Shown piece by piece: positions 1 to 7,852 of a DNA stretch of 62,909 nucleotides (within the stretch, counting starts at the first letter, position 1; each line of letters begins with the position of its first letter). The translations under genes and the position numbers were made by a program. The DNA is from Saprospiraceae bacterium. Its GTDB lineage: Bacteria > Bacteroidota > Bacteroidia > Chitinophagales > Saprospiraceae. The stretch is taken from assembly GCA_027488855.1 (NCBI GenBank), contig JAIYAV010000387.1, forward strand, positions 1-62,909, given 5' to 3'. A model generated the notes under the pieces. The model was not told the DNA's origin. It saw only the letters and a program-made list of their open reading frames with translations, and ran no database searches.

Positions 1-132
1 CAAAAGCGACATTTCTTTATCACAAAGGGAAAAAAGAGGACACAAAGGACACAAAGCGAAGCGTCGTCTACGTCTGACTCTGTGACCTTTGTGCTTCTTT
101 GTGCTTTCTTTGTGAAAATTATGTCGCTTTGG
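1..132. repeat. Inverted-repeat element, period-9 family, copy 1
   Basis: The outer ends caaaagcgacat (1-12) and atgtcgctttgg (121-132) are nearly perfect inverted copies. The arms contain CACAAAGGA-type units repeated about every 9 bp, and the centre carries an AGACG-TAGACG-like core in the opposite orientation to copies 2-4 (near 11.6, 32.7 and 34.9 kb). No reading frame is supported. It lies upstream of the OmpA-family gene and may begin before the window. Confidence 0.75.
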
Positions 133-215
133 AATTATTTTGAAAATTCGTGGTGACTCATGTTCCCAACATTAAGTAGGTAATTTTAATTAACTGGACT
201 TAAATTTTACCAATT

Positions 216-1928
216 ATGAAGCATTTATCGCTCTTTATCTGCCTTGTAATTACACAATGGCTAAACGCCCAGACCACCAATTTCTCTTACACGGTTTATT
301 TTAACTCCGATCAACACCAGCTTTCTGCTGAAGCCCAAAAAATTCTACTCCAGACACTCCACGACTTGAAAGGTGCGGAAACCTACCAACTCAAAATCCA
401 TGCTTTTACAGATGATGAAGGCAGCAATGCATACAACCAGGCATTGGGGCAACGACGAGCGGAAGCGGTTTTAGCTTACCTCGATAGTTTAGGTTTGGAA
501 ACTCAAAATGCAAAACTGAACAACTATGGCGAACAAAAAGCCCTTGTGGACAACGCTGTAGCGGAAAACCGCCCCAAAAACCGCCGGGTTGATGTATATA
601 TTCAGGCTGTTTTTAACGAAAATTTTCAAAGCTTATTAAGCAAGCTAAACCGCACCCAGACCTATTCTTATACCGTTTCCAGCACCAAATCCACCTGTTT
701 ACTCACACATCAAGGTACTCTTTTGATGATTCCCGCCCGTGCTTTTGTCAACTCCAACGGCAGCCCCGTTGATGAAGGAAAGGTAACTTTGAAAATTGAA
801 GAATACTATGGATTAAGTGACATGTTGATGGCGGGGTTGAGTACTTCTTCCAATCATAAATTGCTGGCTACCGGAGGGATGATTAACCTTACAGCAATGG
901 CAGAAGAGCAAGAACTTCAATTGGCCCCACAAAAGGAAATAGGGGTTGGAATGCCCATGCGGAAAGGTCAATTTGACCCAGCTATGGAGTTGTTCCTGGG
1001 AAATAAAGACCCTCATCATTCCGATCTCGTCAACTGGAATCCGACCCAACGCAAGGCAACTTCACTAATGAAAGCCTCGGCCAAAGATCGGCCAACGGAT
1101 GCCCTGGGCCAATTTGCCCTATTTAGAGAAACCGCCATCAATCAACTGGTAAAACAGCCAGTTCGGCCTAAGCTGAATACCCGTTCCAAAAGAACCATAC
1201 CACAAAAGCCACAACGTGAGGACATCGAAGTTCATTTAAATTTCTTTCAGAAAATCTTTATCAACAAGCAGAGGGTCGAAGCGCAAAAAGATCGGATTTA
1301 TGCCAAAGAAGTAAAAAACTACCAACGTAGCCTAAAATACTTCCGACGTGATAGCACCTCTTGGAAGAAGTATTTTCAGGATAGTTTGAATTATGTCAGA
1401 CTTTACCAGGAAGCCATCAATGGCGACCTTCAGAACTATCAAGCTGCACTGAATGAATCAAACTTTGCCGCAGCCAATCGGGCACAAGACCAAAAAAAGA
1501 TGCAAGAATTGTACGAAAAAGGGGTAAGCAGCGATGGCCAATTGTCGCAACAAACGCTGGATCGCTATTTCTTTGCCGTCAATCGCCTAGGCTGGATCAA
1601 TTGTGACAAATTCATGAATACGCCAGAAAACCAGTTGACCCAAATTGCCATTCAAGATAGTGATGCAAGTGAAGAACGTTTGATGTTGGTGTTTCCACAT
1701 CTGCCCAGCATTTTATCCGTCAAAAGTAAAACGGTACAGGGAGACTACCTCTCCGACAATATCCCGAAGGGAATGCCCGCCAAATTGATTGGCATCAAAG
1801 TAGACCAGGGTCGCTCAATGTTGGCAGTGAAGGACATCAAAGTAGGGGAGAGCAAACAAAGTTACAACCTGGTTTATCAACCCAAGAGTTTGAGAGAAAT
1901 CCAAAAAGTATTGGAAAGCATTGACTAG
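216..1928 (+). CDS. OmpA-family outer-membrane/periplasmic protein
   Basis: This is a 570-residue secreted protein. Residues 1-19 form a signal peptide ending LNAQ. Residues about 25-130 look like an OmpA peptidoglycan-binding domain, with the typical pattern of a YTVYFNSDQ start, a central GQRRAEAVLAYL helix and a final NRPKNRRVDVYI segment. OmpA domains bind the peptide of peptidoglycan and anchor envelope proteins. The domain is N-terminal here, whereas it is usually C-terminal. The remaining 440 residues include a beta-rich stretch (about 160-260, TLLMIPARAF...GKVTLKIEEYY) and a long charged helical stretch (about 330-450), neither of which I can assign. It is followed by a strong hairpin at 2021-2063. 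The OmpA domain is well supported; the rest is of unknown function. Confidence 0.85.
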   Translation: MKHLSLFICLVITQWLNAQTTNFSYTVYFNSDQHQLSAEAQKILLQTLHDLKGAETYQLKIHAFTDDEGSNAYNQALGQRRAEAVLAYLDSLGLETQNAKLNNYGEQKALVDNAVAENRPKNRRVDVYIQAVFNENFQSLLSKLNRTQTYSYTVSSTKSTCLLTHQGTLLMIPARAFVNSNGSPVDEGKVTLKIEEYYGLSDMLMAGLSTSSNHKLLATGGMINLTAMAEEQELQLAPQKEIGVGMPMRKGQFDPAMELFLGNKDPHHSDLVNWNPTQRKATSLMKASAKDRPTDALGQFALFRETAINQLVKQPVRPKLNTRSKRTIPQKPQREDIEVHLNFFQKIFINKQRVEAQKDRIYAKEVKNYQRSLKYFRRDSTSWKKYFQDSLNYVRLYQEAINGDLQNYQAALNESNFAAANRAQDQKKMQELYEKGVSSDGQLSQQTLDRYFFAVNRLGWINCDKFMNTPENQLTQIAIQDSDASEERLMLVFPHLPSILSVKSKTVQGDYLSDNIPKGMPAKLIGIKVDQGRSMLAVKDIKVGESKQSYNLVYQPKSLREIQKVLESID

Positions 1929-2020
1929 ACAGAGAAATAGAGAAGAAGACTTTTTTCAAAAAAAATCGCATCAAGCACCTGAAATTTCTTTCAAAAAACC
2001 TAATATTGACAAGTAATGTA

Positions 2021-2063
2021 AGCACTTGGCCGGGAGCTAAAAAGCAACTCCCGACCAAGTGCT
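2021..2063. terminator. 15-bp hairpin between OmpA gene and SDR start
   Basis: GCACTTGGCCGGGAG (2022-2036) pairs with CTCCCGACCAAGTGC (2048-2062) with one mismatch and an 11-nt loop; the flanking A/T extends the stem. It lies 93 bp after the OmpA-family stop and only 15 bp before the SDR GTG codon. It can be a terminator (no long T run, only TAAAATCA follows) or a structure in the SDR leader. Confidence 0.6.
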
Positions 2064-2078
2064 AAAATCAGATCGCGC

Positions 2079-2897
2079 GTGAAAGATTTTACTAAAAAAG
2101 TAGCCGTCATCACCGGAGCAGGTTCGGGGATGGGCCGGGAATTGGCCATTCAGCTTGCTGCCGCTGGAGCAAGTGTTGTACTCAACGATTGGCATGAAGA
2201 AACCCTGCAAGAAACCGTTCAGCTCGTTGAAGCCCAAGGTGGGACAGTAGCTGGGCGTGCCTTTAGTGTAGCCGATCGTACGGAGATGTACCATTTCGCC
2301 CAGGAAACGGTGAACCGCTTTGGCGGCGTTGACATCGTCATCAACAACGCGGGGATTTCGCTCTTGCAGCAAAAAATCGAAAGTACCTCCTACGAGCTTT
2401 TTGAAAAAGTGATCAACATCAACATGTGGGGGGTGATTTATGGCTCCAAAGCCTTTATCCCCTTTTTAAAAGAAAGACCCGAAGCTGCACTGGTCAATGT
2501 TTCCAGCATTTTTGGCATTTCAGCCTACCCTGATCAAGGTGCCTACGTAACCGCCAAGTTTGCAGTGCGTGGATTTACCGAGGTGCTGCGCCAGGAATTG
2601 GCCAAAACGAGTGTAAGGGTAACTTGTGTACACCCAGGGGGGATCAAAACCAACATCATCCGCAACATTGACACCAATCAAACTGCACGCCTCAATAAAT
2701 TTTCGGACATCTTCGACCGCATGGCCAAAACCAGCGCTGCCGATGCCGCCAAACGCATCATCCTAGGCATTCAGCGCAAGGAAAAACGGGTCTTGGTTGG
2801 CAAAGACGCCCGCTACATGGACAGCATTGCCCGCCTGATGCCCAGCAATTACGAGGATACGATCATGAAAGGGTACGACATTGAAAAATTCAAATAA
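2079..2897 (+). CDS. SDR-family NAD(P)-dependent oxidoreductase
   Basis: This 272-residue protein is a classical short-chain dehydrogenase/reductase. The cofactor motif TGAGSGMG is at residues 12-19, NNAG at 89-92, and the catalytic set is N114, S142, Y156 and K160 (YVTAK). SDRs interconvert alcohols and carbonyl groups with NAD(P)H; the substrate cannot be told from sequence. The start is GTG, chosen because it gives the usual short lead (KKVAVITG) before the Rossmann motif. The aldehyde dehydrogenase gene begins 12 bp after its stop, so the two are probably one operon oxidising an alcohol through an aldehyde to an acid. That pathway is inference. Confidence 0.92.
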   Translation: MKDFTKKVAVITGAGSGMGRELAIQLAAAGASVVLNDWHEETLQETVQLVEAQGGTVAGRAFSVADRTEMYHFAQETVNRFGGVDIVINNAGISLLQQKIESTSYELFEKVININMWGVIYGSKAFIPFLKERPEAALVNVSSIFGISAYPDQGAYVTAKFAVRGFTEVLRQELAKTSVRVTCVHPGGIKTNIIRNIDTNQTARLNKFSDIFDRMAKTSAADAAKRIILGIQRKEKRVLVGKDARYMDSIARLMPSNYEDTIMKGYDIEKFK

Positions 2898-2909
2898 TTT
2901 CTGCATCAA

Positions 2910-4337
2910 ATGGACACCATCACCGCCAGCAAAATAGACATCCAAGCCCTTTTTGAAAAGCAACAACAATACGCTCCTGAGCTGGCCAACTCTAGTCCTG
3001 CTGAGCGCATCGACCGCCTGAATCGCCTCATCCGTTTTATGGACGACGAACAGGAAATGCAAGGGCTAAAGGATGCCCTTTATCAGGACTTCCGCAAGGC
3101 CGAAGTAGAGGTGATGTTGTCCGAAATCTCCGTCGTAAAAAGCCATGCCCTGCATGCCCGACGCGAGTTGCGCCGTTGGATGCGCCCGCATAAAGTGCCG
3201 ACTCCGCTTACTTTGTTGGGCACTACTTCTTACATCGAATACGAAGCCAAAGGAGTGAGCCTGATCATTTCTCCCTGGAATTACCCCTTCAATCTTACTT
3301 TTTCCCCGCTGGTTTATGCGATCGCCGCCGGGAATACGGCCATCATCAAACCCTCGGAATTGACTCCGCATACGGCTGCGTTTATGGCGCAGGCCATCAA
3401 AAAATTATTCCCTGAGGAAGAAGTTGCCTTATTGGAAGGGGATGCAAGTTTGGCTGCTGCTTTGTTGGAATTGCCTTTTGACCATATCTTTTTTACCGGA
3501 AGTCCGCAGATTGGCAAAGTCGTGATGGCTGCCGCTGCCAAAAATCTGGCCTCAGTGACCCTGGAACTAGGGGGGAAATCTCCGGCCATTCTGGACGAAT
3601 CCGCTGCCATTGATACATTGAGCTACAACCTGGCCTGGGGCAAATGCCTCAACAATGGCCAAACCTGCATCGCGCCTGATTATGCCTTGGTGCACAGTGC
3701 CAAAATGGACGCATTCGTCACTGCTTTTGAAAAATCCCTGAAGCGCCTCTATACAGATCCCACCACCCTGATCAACAATCCTGATTATTGCCGCATCGTC
3801 AACCAGCGGCATTACCAGCGTTTGCGGCGCTTGTACGATGATGCCATCGACAAAGGAGCGGTGGAGTTGCTGGGAGGTACCTGGAACGAAGCCGAATTGT
3901 TTGTGCCACCGACCCTCCTGGGCAATATCAGCGACGACATGTCGATTATGGAGGAGGAAATATTCGGGCCAATCCTGCCCGTTTTACCCTTTTCGAGCCC
4001 CGAGGAGGCTGTCAAAATCATCCGCAAACGGCCAAAACCACTCTCCTTGTACATAGGAGCACGCAATCGACGCTTTATCAACTACATCATGGCCAACACT
4101 TCGGCGGGTGGTACAGTGATCAATGACTACATGTTGGGTTTCGGGAACCCGAATCTACCTTTTGGTGGGGTGAACAACAGTGGGATTGGAAAATACATGG
4201 GCTTTCACGGCTTTGTCGCTTTTTCGAATGAGAAGGCGGTGGTGAAACGGAATTTTGGGACACTAAGTGTGTTGTTCCCGCCTTATACACCAAAGGTCAG
4301 GGCTTTGATGGCATTCGTGCAGAAGAGGTTACTATAG
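2910..4337 (+). CDS. Aldehyde dehydrogenase (ALDH3-like)
   Basis: This 475-residue NAD(P)-dependent aldehyde dehydrogenase has all the family signatures: PWNYPF with the oxyanion Asn at N124, KPSE at 147-150, FTGS at 195-198, general base E219 in LELGG, nucleophile C253 in NNGQTC, and the EEEIFGP segment near residue 350. The absence of an N-terminal extension and the short length resemble the ALDH3 fatty-aldehyde class, which oxidises medium to long aldehydes. It sits 12 bp behind the SDR gene and is probably co-transcribed with it. The gene ends directly at the left arm of a heptad inverted repeat (from about 4337). Confidence 0.93.
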   Translation: MDTITASKIDIQALFEKQQQYAPELANSSPAERIDRLNRLIRFMDDEQEMQGLKDALYQDFRKAEVEVMLSEISVVKSHALHARRELRRWMRPHKVPTPLTLLGTTSYIEYEAKGVSLIISPWNYPFNLTFSPLVYAIAAGNTAIIKPSELTPHTAAFMAQAIKKLFPEEEVALLEGDASLAAALLELPFDHIFFTGSPQIGKVVMAAAAKNLASVTLELGGKSPAILDESAAIDTLSYNLAWGKCLNNGQTCIAPDYALVHSAKMDAFVTAFEKSLKRLYTDPTTLINNPDYCRIVNQRHYQRLRRLYDDAIDKGAVELLGGTWNEAELFVPPTLLGNISDDMSIMEEEIFGPILPVLPFSSPEEAVKIIRKRPKPLSLYIGARNRRFINYIMANTSAGGTVINDYMLGFGNPNLPFGGVNNSGIGKYMGFHGFVAFSNEKAVVKRNFGTLSVLFPPYTPKVRALMAFVQKRLL

Positions 4338-4533
4338 AAAGTGAAAAGTGAAAAATGAAAAATGAAAAGCGAAAAGTGCACCTCCTTCTCCAATCCAAAC
4401 TTTTATGCAAATAAATCGCATAAAACAGTTGAAAAACTATTGGTGTACTTACTTTTCATTTTTCATTTTTCATTTTTCATTTTTCATTTTTCATTTTTCA
4501 TTTTTCATTTTTCATTTTTCATTTTTCATTTTA
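4337..4533. repeat. Heptad inverted repeat (GTGAAAA / CATTTTT array)
   Basis: After the aldehyde dehydrogenase stop comes a left arm of about five degenerate GTGAAAA/ATGAAAA units (4337-4377). At 4457-4533 there are eleven successive CATTTTT units in exact 7-bp phase, the inverted equivalent. The inner ends gtgcacc (near 4376) and ggtgtac (4442) also pair. The array runs into the stop codon (4531-4533) of the convergent T9SS gene. Phe/His/Ser-rich reading frames here are only translations of the repeat. Confidence 0.85.
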
Positions 4534-6564
4534 TTCCACCAGCAACTTCTCCGTCCAACTCAATTCCGGCAGTTTTACCCTGACCAGATACACTCCTTTT
4601 TGAAGGTGATCTACCGACAGTTTGTTTTGGTTGATGCCTGGTACCATTTGCACCGATAAACTTTTGCTGACTTCGCGGCCACTCAGGTCAAATACCTGAA
4701 TCAGGGCTTGACCAGTTTGGGTTGATTCGAATTCCAGGAAAGTTTCGCCCCGACTTGGGTTGGGATACAAGCGGGGTTGCAACAGCTGCTTAGGTTGCTC
4801 AATCGTAGCAATTTCGGCGCTGGTAAAGCCAAAAACTTTTACCAATTGACAGGTAGTAGCCGTTCCACAAGGACTGGTCACCGTCAAACAAATGCGCTGC
4901 GGGCCATTGGGTAAATTGACGGTATCTACTGCGGCACTGGTCACCAGGCCACTGCCAAAGTCCCAGGTATAAGTGGCACTATCTTGGGCTTGTGCGGTCA
5001 CAATTACCCGGCTACCATTTTTGCTGACCGTAAAGTTCGCATTGGGTTTGGAGCAAGCTCCACCTTGGGTGAGCAATACCGTTTGGGTTTCGCTGCCACA
5101 AGTGAAAGTGAGAATTTCCTGGCGGCTGCCGGGGTCGTCCTTACGAATGACACTTACTTTGGTGCTGCCATTGCCAGTTCCTGTTCGAGGCGACAGTTCT
5201 ACCCAACTTACCGTTGGTTCGCTACTCCAGGCTTTGGAAGCTTTGATGGTCAGGGTTTTAGGGGCTCCATTGCCAGTAAAGTCCAGTACATTGGGCACTA
5301 CACTCAGGTTGCAGGGTACGGGGTCACAGTTGAAACTGATGTGGTAATTGCCCTGGGTCATCGCCATGCGGGCATCCACCACTACGTAATAAGTACCAGC
5401 AGGTAAGTCTTGGAGGATGGTGCGGCGATTGCTGCCAGTGCCAGATTCCGGGCTTCTGCCCAAACAGAATGGCGCTTCAACGGTATTGATGGTTTGGTTT
5501 ACATCTGAGCAAATCTCACCTTTGACCAGCGTCAAATTCATGTCCTGACCAGGAGTGAGGATGTTCATTTCTACAAACAACTTGCTGGCTTTGTCTAATT
5601 TGATCTTGTACACCCGGTCGTTGCCTTCTGAATCAAATACCCCAGAACCACAAGTGTAACGCCATACGTCGTTGCGGCCACCAATGGTGCTTTGGTTTTG
5701 TAGTTTTTCACCACATTTGACAGTAAGGGCTTTGCCGCAAAGGTCCTGGAAGCCACATTCTACGTTCAGGGTAAAGCGACCCCGGTCGTAATTGGTTTCG
5801 CCGTCGATGACCACCAGGTAGGTTCCCGCCTCCAGTTTGGCAACGATTTTTCTCTCTTTGTGGTTGTCTTGTGGAATCCAGGCCTGGGTGATGCAATCCT
5901 TTTTGTCCACCTTGTAATAAGGCTTTTTAGGATCACAAACATCTCTGATCAAGAACATGTCCAGATCGATCCAGTTGTCCAGGATTTTCATGTCCAGGCG
6001 AACTTCCGAGTATTCGCTGACCTCCAGGCGATAGACCTTTTCGCCACTGTACAAATCCGATTCGTAGCCGGAGCAATTGTACAAAGTGAGGCGGTTGGGC
6101 TCCAGATTGTTGTTGGCGCTGATGTTGCTGCCACAGGAAATCGTGGGAATGTTGATGTCACAAATGGTGCCCTGTGCTGATGCAGCTTGAACTTGGAAGC
6201 ATTGGCTATCCGTGGTGTTGACATTCAGTCCGCCATAAAACTTCAGGCAATAATTTCCTGGGTAGTTCAGCCCTTGAAAAGTACGGGTGAAGGTAAAGGG
6301 CGTGGTCACCTGTGCACAAGGTCCGGCACTTTGGATCACATTGAAATAGAGATTGAGGTTGTTCCCCGCCGAAACTGTGGCCCCTTGATAGCTCAGGCTG
6401 TAACAGGCATTGGGAAAATCTCCTTTTAGTTTAACAGTGAAAGCTTGACCTGCAACGGGTTGTGCTGGGTCAATTTCAATGTCACGAATCGTTTGGGCGC
6501 TCAGCCAACTGAGGCTAAACAGGAAGCACACGAAGGTGAACAGGGTAGATAGTTTGTTCCGCAT
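4531..6564 (-). CDS. T9SS type A cargo with PPC-like, BACON and PKD domains
   Basis: This is a 677-residue secreted protein. The start is the Met at 6564, which opens a signal peptide (MRNKLSTLF...SWLSAQ); the longer frame to 6681 crosses a canonical promoter at 6609-6640. In order it has an N-terminal beta domain, two pre-peptidase-C-like beta domains (each with KLEAGTYLVVIDG or LPAGTYYVVVDA), a BACON-like domain (VPNVLDFTGNG...TFTCGSETQTVLL), a PKD-like domain (NFTVSKNG...TYTWDFGSG) and a type A T9SS sorting domain (LYPNPSRGE...KGVYLVRV...EKLLVE). There is no catalytic domain, so a surface adhesion or carbohydrate-binding role is plausible. It is probably monocistronic. Its stop codon abuts the CATTTTT array. 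Confidence 0.88.
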   Translation of the reverse strand: MRNKLSTLFTFVCFLFSLSWLSAQTIRDIEIDPAQPVAGQAFTVKLKGDFPNACYSLSYQGATVSAGNNLNLYFNVIQSAGPCAQVTTPFTFTRTFQGLNYPGNYCLKFYGGLNVNTTDSQCFQVQAASAQGTICDINIPTISCGSNISANNNLEPNRLTLYNCSGYESDLYSGEKVYRLEVSEYSEVRLDMKILDNWIDLDMFLIRDVCDPKKPYYKVDKKDCITQAWIPQDNHKERKIVAKLEAGTYLVVIDGETNYDRGRFTLNVECGFQDLCGKALTVKCGEKLQNQSTIGGRNDVWRYTCGSGVFDSEGNDRVYKIKLDKASKLFVEMNILTPGQDMNLTLVKGEICSDVNQTINTVEAPFCLGRSPESGTGSNRRTILQDLPAGTYYVVVDARMAMTQGNYHISFNCDPVPCNLSVVPNVLDFTGNGAPKTLTIKASKAWSSEPTVSWVELSPRTGTGNGSTKVSVIRKDDPGSRQEILTFTCGSETQTVLLTQGGACSKPNANFTVSKNGSRVIVTAQAQDSATYTWDFGSGLVTSAAVDTVNLPNGPQRICLTVTSPCGTATTCQLVKVFGFTSAEIATIEQPKQLLQPRLYPNPSRGETFLEFESTQTGQALIQVFDLSGREVSKSLSVQMVPGINQNKLSVDHLQKGVYLVRVKLPELSWTEKLLVE

Positions 6565-6608
6565 TTTATAAAATTTGGTGATTAGTATGGCTGCGGAGGG
6601 ATGCGGCA

Positions 6609-6640
6609 CAAATATAGAATATTCTGCGATGCATACCAAT
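6609..6640 (-). promoter_or_regulatory. Bacteroidota promoter (TTG-20-TATATTTG) for the 6564 gene
   Basis: On the minus strand a -33 TTG (complement of 6637-6639) is followed by exactly 20 nt and the -7 box TATATTTG (complement of 6609-6616). Transcription would begin near 6603, 39 nt before the chosen ATG. This fits the known Bacteroidota sigma-factor consensus and fixes the gene start. Confidence 0.75.
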
Positions 6641-6759
6641 GCCGCGAAAGTCTTTTGTTTGACAAAATAAGACGGGCACAACGAGGAAAGGGTTTGGAGT
6701 TAGTCTTGGTTTTTCAGGAAGAATAATTTCCGACTTCGTCGGGTTTTCATATGTGCATC

Positions 6760-6902
6760 ATTCCTGAGATGTCCCTGAGATATCCCTGAGATGTCTTAGA
6801 TGGTTCAATTAAAATTGTCTAATTGGTAAAAAAGAGAATTTTTCGTGCGGCTACGCCGCTTGTTTTTTCACCATTTAAGACATCTAAGAGACACCTCAGG
6901 GG
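6760..6902. repeat. Imperfect inverted repeat with CCTGAGATGT units
   Basis: Three direct copies of a CCTGAGATgT-type decamer (about 6763-6793) end in cttagatgg. An inverted partner (ttaagacatct...acacctcagg) lies at about 6877-6900, with a small cggctacgccg hairpin inside. The rest of the 360-bp gap between the T9SS gene and dapF holds only the promoter at 6609-6640; no gene is visible. Confidence 0.55.
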
Positions 6903-6923
6903 TATTCATTTTCGGCTGCTAGG

Positions 6924-7709
6924 CTATATTTCCCCTTCAAAAACCAGCTTTGCCGGGCCACACAACCACACATCCGTAAAACCCTGCTCAGTCGCCGTGA
7001 AACGGATCGCCATTTCACCACCTTTCACTTTAATCGGCACTTCACTTGATCCCAGCGCTCCACCTTTTTTCAAGTGGTAGGCCAGCGCAGCAGCGGTTAC
7101 TCCCGTACCACAAGCCAGGGTTTCATCCTCCACGCCGCGCTCGTAGGTCGCAATGCTGAGGCCCTGCTCAGTGATTTGGGTGAAATTCACATTGGTGCCT
7201 TCTGCCCGAAAACGATCGTTGTACCGAATCGCCCGACCCGCTTGCACCACATCAACATCGCCCACTTCTTCCACAAAAGCAATATAGTGGGGTGACCCAG
7301 TATTGAGGTAGTAAAAATCGCTGCCCTCTTCTACATGTGTCACATCGATCATTTTTAGTTCCACCCATTCCGGATTATTGATCACGGCATCGTGGGGGCC
7401 ATCTACCGCCAGAAAGTGGCAAGTATTCCCAATGGCACCCAATTGATGGGCAAAAGCCACCGTACAACGCCCACCATTGCCACACATGCTGCCTTCTCGG
7501 CCATCGGCATTGAAATAAACCATTTCAAAATCGTAGTCAGGGTGGTTTTGTAGCAAAATCAATCCATCGGCACCGATGCCAAAACGACGATGACAAAGTT
7601 GTTCTACCAAAGCCTGGTCTTCGCGTGCGATCCACTGCTGATCGCGCTGGTCGATCATGATAAAATCATTTCCAGCCCCCTGGTATTTGTGAAATGGTAT
7701 GCCTTGCAT
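6924..7709 (-). CDS. dapF: Diaminopimelate epimerase
   Basis: DapF interconverts LL- and meso-diaminopimelate, the last epimerisation before meso-DAP enters lysine synthesis and peptidoglycan. This 261-residue protein has the N-terminal signature KYQGAGNDF and the two catalytic cysteines in their family motifs, C76 in MCGNGGRC and C200 in ACGTG (numbered from the Met at 7709). The ERGVEDET segment just before the second Cys is also typical. An upstream Met at 7718 would add three residues; I prefer 7709 because family members start two to four residues before the first beta strand. It is divergent from the Do protease gene and appears monocistronic. Confidence 0.95.
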   Translation of the reverse strand: MQGIPFHKYQGAGNDFIMIDQRDQQWIAREDQALVEQLCHRRFGIGADGLILLQNHPDYDFEMVYFNADGREGSMCGNGGRCTVAFAHQLGAIGNTCHFLAVDGPHDAVINNPEWVELKMIDVTHVEEGSDFYYLNTGSPHYIAFVEEVGDVDVVQAGRAIRYNDRFRAEGTNVNFTQITEQGLSIATYERGVEDETLACGTGVTAAALAYHLKKGGALGSSEVPIKVKGGEMAIRFTATEQGFTDVWLCGPAKLVFEGEI

Positions 7710-7852
7710 ATTGCACATTTATTTTTCTCGTTCTTTTATAAGGTGCTAAATTTTGTAAAAGTTGCAAAAGTTGCTAAAATGTTAGATTTTGCAAAGTGTA
7801 GCCACTTAGTAATGGGGTAAAAATAAGTTATCGCCCCTTATAAAATCACCAC

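Noticed and set aside
4362-4659. Plus-strand frames rich in IFHFSFF
   Set aside because: They are translations of the CATTTTT array, not genes.
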